Origin: Paenibacillus sp. J23TS9
Lineage (GTDB): Bacteria; Bacillota; Bacilli; Paenibacillales; Paenibacillaceae
Direction of reading: 5' to 3'
Length of the DNA: 64,000 nt
Assembly (NCBI RefSeq): GCF_018403225.1
Contig: NZ_BOSG01000002.1
Location: forward strand, 558,001 to 622,000
In this document: one piece after another, positions 61,603-64,000 of the stretch
Layout: each line of letters begins with the position of its first letter
Position numbering within the stretch: the stretch's first letter is position 1
Notes under the pieces: model-generated
What the model was told of the DNA's origin: nothing
Database searches by the model: none
The model's input: the letters and a program-made list of their open reading frames with translations, nothing else
Translations under genes and position numbers: made by a program

Positions 61603-62693
61603 TGTCCAATTCCCCCCAAGTATTCTCCGATGATATCACATAATTGCTCGATGTCTTCCACATAGATTTCCCCGATATTGCCGATGCGGAAGGTATCCAC
61701 GTCCGTCAGTTTACCCGGATAGATCACGTAGCCCCTTTCCTTCACGTAAGCGTAGAAATCTCCGAAGCTGAAGCTTTCACTCGGGAACAGGAAGGTTGTA
61801 ATGATCGGAGACTGCTTTTCTTCTGAAATATAGGCATGAATGCCGATACTCGCCAGCTTCTCCCGGAGCAGCCGATTGTTCTGCTGATAGCGGGCAAATC
61901 TTGCGGGAACGCCGCCTTCCTCCACCAGCTCATCAATCGCCTTGGCAAATGCGGCGACGACATGGGTCGGAGAGGTAAAACGCCATTTTCCGTCCTTGTC
62001 CATGCCCTTCCACTGGTCGTACAAATCCAGGGACAGGCTGCGTGAGATCCCTTGGCAGGCGGTTAGCTTGTCGAGCTTGGCAATTACAAATCCGAATCCT
62101 GGAACGCCTTGAATGCATTTATTCGCACTGCTGATCAGATAGTCGATTCCAAGTCCCGCCACATCAATCTCGATGCCGCCAAAGCTGCTCATTGCATCAA
62201 TAATCAGTGTTTTTCCATATTCCTTGGACAGTCTCGCAACCATATCCAGCGGATTCAAAATGCCTGTCGTCGTCTCGCAATGAACCATCGCAATATGCGT
62301 AAGCTCCGGATCTGCTGCCAGCAGGGCTCTAAGTTTCGCTTCCTCCGGATGTTCGTCATAGTTTACACGGTATTCCGTATAGTTCAGGCCGATATATTCC
62401 GCCATCTGGATGATCCGCTCACCGTATGCGCCATTGGTGATAATCAATACCTTATCATTGTCAGAGATGGCAGAGGTCATGACCGATTCCACCGCGAACG
62501 TTCCACTGCCCTGCATCAGCACGGCCGTATACTCATCCGGGTTGGCACCTGCAAACGTCAGCAGCTCGGATCTGATCTTTTGCGTAACGGATTTATATTC
62601 ATCATCCCATGTGCAGCGGTCAAACAGCATAACTTCCTTCACGGTGCTTGTCGTGGTCAGCGGTCCTGGTGTTAATAGCTTGTATGTTTTCAT
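61599..62693 (-). CDS. phnW: 2-aminoethylphosphonate:pyruvate transaminase
   Basis: 364-residue class V PLP aminotransferase. MKTYKLLTPGPLTTT at the start, the PLP-anchoring Asp in TLIIDAMSSFGG and PLP-Lys192 in LISSANKCIQGVPGFGF. It moves the amino group of 2-aminoethylphosphonate to pyruvate, giving phosphonoacetaldehyde for PhnX and alanine. The start at 62693 follows GGGAG; the longer frame runs back into the binding-protein gene. Confidence 0.95.
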   Translation of the reverse strand: MKTYKLLTPGPLTTTSTVKEVMLFDRCTWDDEYKSVTQKIRSELLTFAGANPDEYTAVLMQGSGTFAVESVMTSAISDNDKVLIITNGAYGERIIQMAEYIGLNYTEYRVNYDEHPEEAKLRALLAADPELTHIAMVHCETTTGILNPLDMVARLSKEYGKTLIIDAMSSFGGIEIDVAGLGIDYLISSANKCIQGVPGFGFVIAKLDKLTACQGISRSLSLDLYDQWKGMDKDGKWRFTSPTHVVAAFAKAIDELVEEGGVPARFARYQQNNRLLREKLASIGIHAYISEEKQSPIITTFLFPSESFSFGDFYAYVKERGYVIYPGKLTDVDTFRIGNIGEIYVEDIEQLCDIIGEYLGGIGQ

Positions 62694-62715
62694 CTTTGCT
62701 TCGCTCCCTGCTGAA

Positions 62716-63708
62716 TTATTTAGCCGCATTGAAGAAATCCTGATGTTCTTTGAGCAGCTCAACGGTCAATGGCTCTGCAAATTTCATGGATTTAGCCGGC
62801 TTGTTGACATCTTCGACGGTCTCGCCTTTATACAGGGCAACCGGATAGTTGGTAATCAAATCTTTTCTCGCATCCTTGATGATGGTCTCTGCCATTTTCA
62901 TCGCAAGATCGGTCGTGGCATTCTTTTTGTCCACCACAGCCACGGATTCCGTCAGCGAAAAGTTCCCTTCGGCTGGGTCGACATAGTCAATTGGTGCTCC
63001 GGAAGCTTTTGCCTTAACCGCCTGGTGACGCAATCCGAAACCGGCAGCGACTTCTCCCGCCTCTACTTTCTTGATTGGACCGGAACCGGAGCTCTCCAGA
63101 TGCGGACCGACGTTAGCAATCAGGTCATGTAGAACGGTTTTTCCTTCTTCTTTGCCGTAATGACTGATAATTGCTTGTACGAGCAGCCAGCCTGTAGAAG
63201 AGTCCATAATGTTCGGAATCGATACCAGGCCTTTAAATTCCGGTTTCGTCAGGTCTTTGATCGATGTCGGCATAGGTAGTCCTTTTTGCTTCAGCACTTC
63301 CGTATTGACGAAGATCGAACCTGTATTGGCCAAAATCGGCGTATAGTAGGATGGATAAGAATCCAGTGCATCTGTTGTAAACGTAAGGTCTTTATACATG
63401 GGGTACTTGCTTTGCGAGCTTTCGATAAAATAGGAGCTCATGGTGATCAGTTCCGCTTCGATTTTGCCGCCCTCTGCCATGAGCTTGCCGCCCAGCTCGG
63501 AGGTACCCTGTGATTGAAGCACGTATTTGCCATCATAGCCGGCGTTTTTCAGTGCTGTCTCCATGGAAGCGACTGCTTCTTCATCGCCATTCGTGTAAAT
63601 GACAACCTTCTTCGCTTCCTCCGCCTTGCTGCTGCTGCATCCTGTCATTGCAATAACCAGACTGATCGCGAATAATGTGAGCAGCATTCCTTTAATCGTT
63701 TTGGACAT
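62716..63708 (-). CDS. phnS: 2-aminoethylphosphonate ABC binding lipoprotein (PhnS-like)
   Basis: 330 residues. Lipoprotein signal MSKTIKGMLLTLFAISLVIAM with lipobox MTGC, then VVIYTNGDEEAV, TSELGGKLMAEGGKIEAELI and the GLRHQAVKAKASGAP hinge typical of the Fe/AEP-type family-1 binding proteins. Placed just before phnW and phnX, so the ligand is very likely 2-aminoethylphosphonate. Permease and ATPase genes are not in the window; they may lie beyond base 64000. RBS GAGGG. Confidence 0.85.
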   Translation of the reverse strand: MSKTIKGMLLTLFAISLVIAMTGCSSSKAEEAKKVVIYTNGDEEAVASMETALKNAGYDGKYVLQSQGTSELGGKLMAEGGKIEAELITMSSYFIESSQSKYPMYKDLTFTTDALDSYPSYYTPILANTGSIFVNTEVLKQKGLPMPTSIKDLTKPEFKGLVSIPNIMDSSTGWLLVQAIISHYGKEEGKTVLHDLIANVGPHLESSGSGPIKKVEAGEVAAGFGLRHQAVKAKASGAPIDYVDPAEGNFSLTESVAVVDKKNATTDLAMKMAETIIKDARKDLITNYPVALYKGETVEDVNKPAKSMKFAEPLTVELLKEHQDFFNAAK

Positions 63709-63764
63709 GATCGTAAATCCCTCACTTTATATTTTTATGGTTTGTGAAAAATAAGTTGGGGTGC

Positions 63765-63900
63765 GCGGAAGGCCGCTACGAGTACGGATCGTGCTTCCGA
63801 TGACAACCTATGCTTCCGAAGTAGCTTTCCTTTGGAAAGCTTTTAGGCGAACGCTATCGCTTCTTCAGCACGATTCCGTCCTTTCCGCTACTTCGCTTCA
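63765..63900 (-). other. Multi-stem structured element upstream of phnS
   Basis: Nested inverted repeats: GCGGAAGG (63765-63772) with CCTTTCCGC (63880-63888); ACGGATCGTGC (63784-63794) with GCACGATTCCGT (63868-63879); inner AGCTTTCC (63823-63830) with GGAAAGCT (63834-63841). As minus-strand RNA it would form a branched fold in the phnS leader or intergenic spacer. It could be a dispersed intergenic repeat or a structured RNA. No gene is seen from 63709 to 64000. Confidence 0.55.
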
Positions 63901-64000
63901 TATCGAGTAAATGAAATCGACATCAGTTTCAGCAGCGTCGGCTTACTCTTGACCTACGGGCGATCCATCGTAAGAATCATTCGCTCTCAAAGTGATACAA

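Noticed and set aside
1..64000. Mobile elements, prophage, CRISPR, rRNA or tRNA genes
   Set aside because: No transposase or integrase genes, no terminal inverted repeats with target duplications, no regularly spaced repeats, and no cloverleaf or rRNA-like stretches were seen.

Overview
The window looks like a chromosomal segment of Paenibacillus or a close relative: moderate GC, strong GGAGG-type ribosome binding sites, several TTG/GTG starts, CcpA-type cre sites, a CtsR-type operator, Rex-type operators, an SLH-domain surface protein, and several carbohydrate ABC importers paired with YesM/YesN-type two-component systems. I see no rRNA, tRNA, CRISPR array, transposase or prophage.

Layout. 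1-1645: end of an OmpR-type regulator and its sensor kinase. 1739-3944: GPH-type sugar symporter plus ChbG/YdjC deacetylase. 4174-12722 (minus strand): a sialic-acid utilisation operon (binding protein, two permeases, NanA-like lyase, NanE, ROK kinase, YhcH anomerase, CE7 esterase) with lrgAB at its tail; its YesMN-type two-component system diverges from it (13035-16483). 16603-17472: a repeat protein of unknown function. 17592-18953: NADH oxidase under two Rex-type operators. 19333-21489: clpE under a CtsR operator. 21957-30553: a second importer, TCS and DUF4091/GH123-like enzyme operon, followed upstream by a foldase-like protein and a secreted beta-helix protein (30799-33782). 33980-37143: transaldolase, 6-phosphogluconate dehydrogenase and zwf, divergent from an HxlR regulator. 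37949-44986: a DsrE/YedF-like protein, a small AT-rich membrane protein, an SMR exporter, a 990-residue SLH protein, uridine kinase and an MscS channel. 45184-51842: a third TCS and importer. 52054-55424: ECF sigma with anti-sigma, a DUF2812/PadR pair, a VOC protein. 55579-59328: symporter, MerR regulator and GH5 hydrolase. 59631-60698: LCP protein. 60784-63708: phnX, phnW and a phosphonate binding protein (2-aminoethylphosphonate use).

How it fits together. Most of the window imports and breaks down complex glycans. None of the three ABC importers has an ATPase gene here, so a shared MsmX/UgpC-type ATPase elsewhere is implied. Four minus-strand promoters share one architecture: a -10 box followed after exactly 6 nt by a cre site. 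The promoters of the second importer operon and of the foldase/beta-helix operon also share a 45-bp upstream element with 22-bp-spaced direct repeats, 16 bp before the -10. This suggests one YesN-type regulator controls both, so that transporter, sensor, cytoplasmic hydrolase, foldase and secreted beta-helix enzyme form a single glycan-use regulon. A second shared pair of repeats (AGTAAY, 18 bp apart) sits in both the zwf and hxlR leaders and is a good candidate for the HxlR operator.

All functional names are from reading protein motifs without database searches. Start codons were re-chosen from ribosome binding sites where the longest frame looked wrong.
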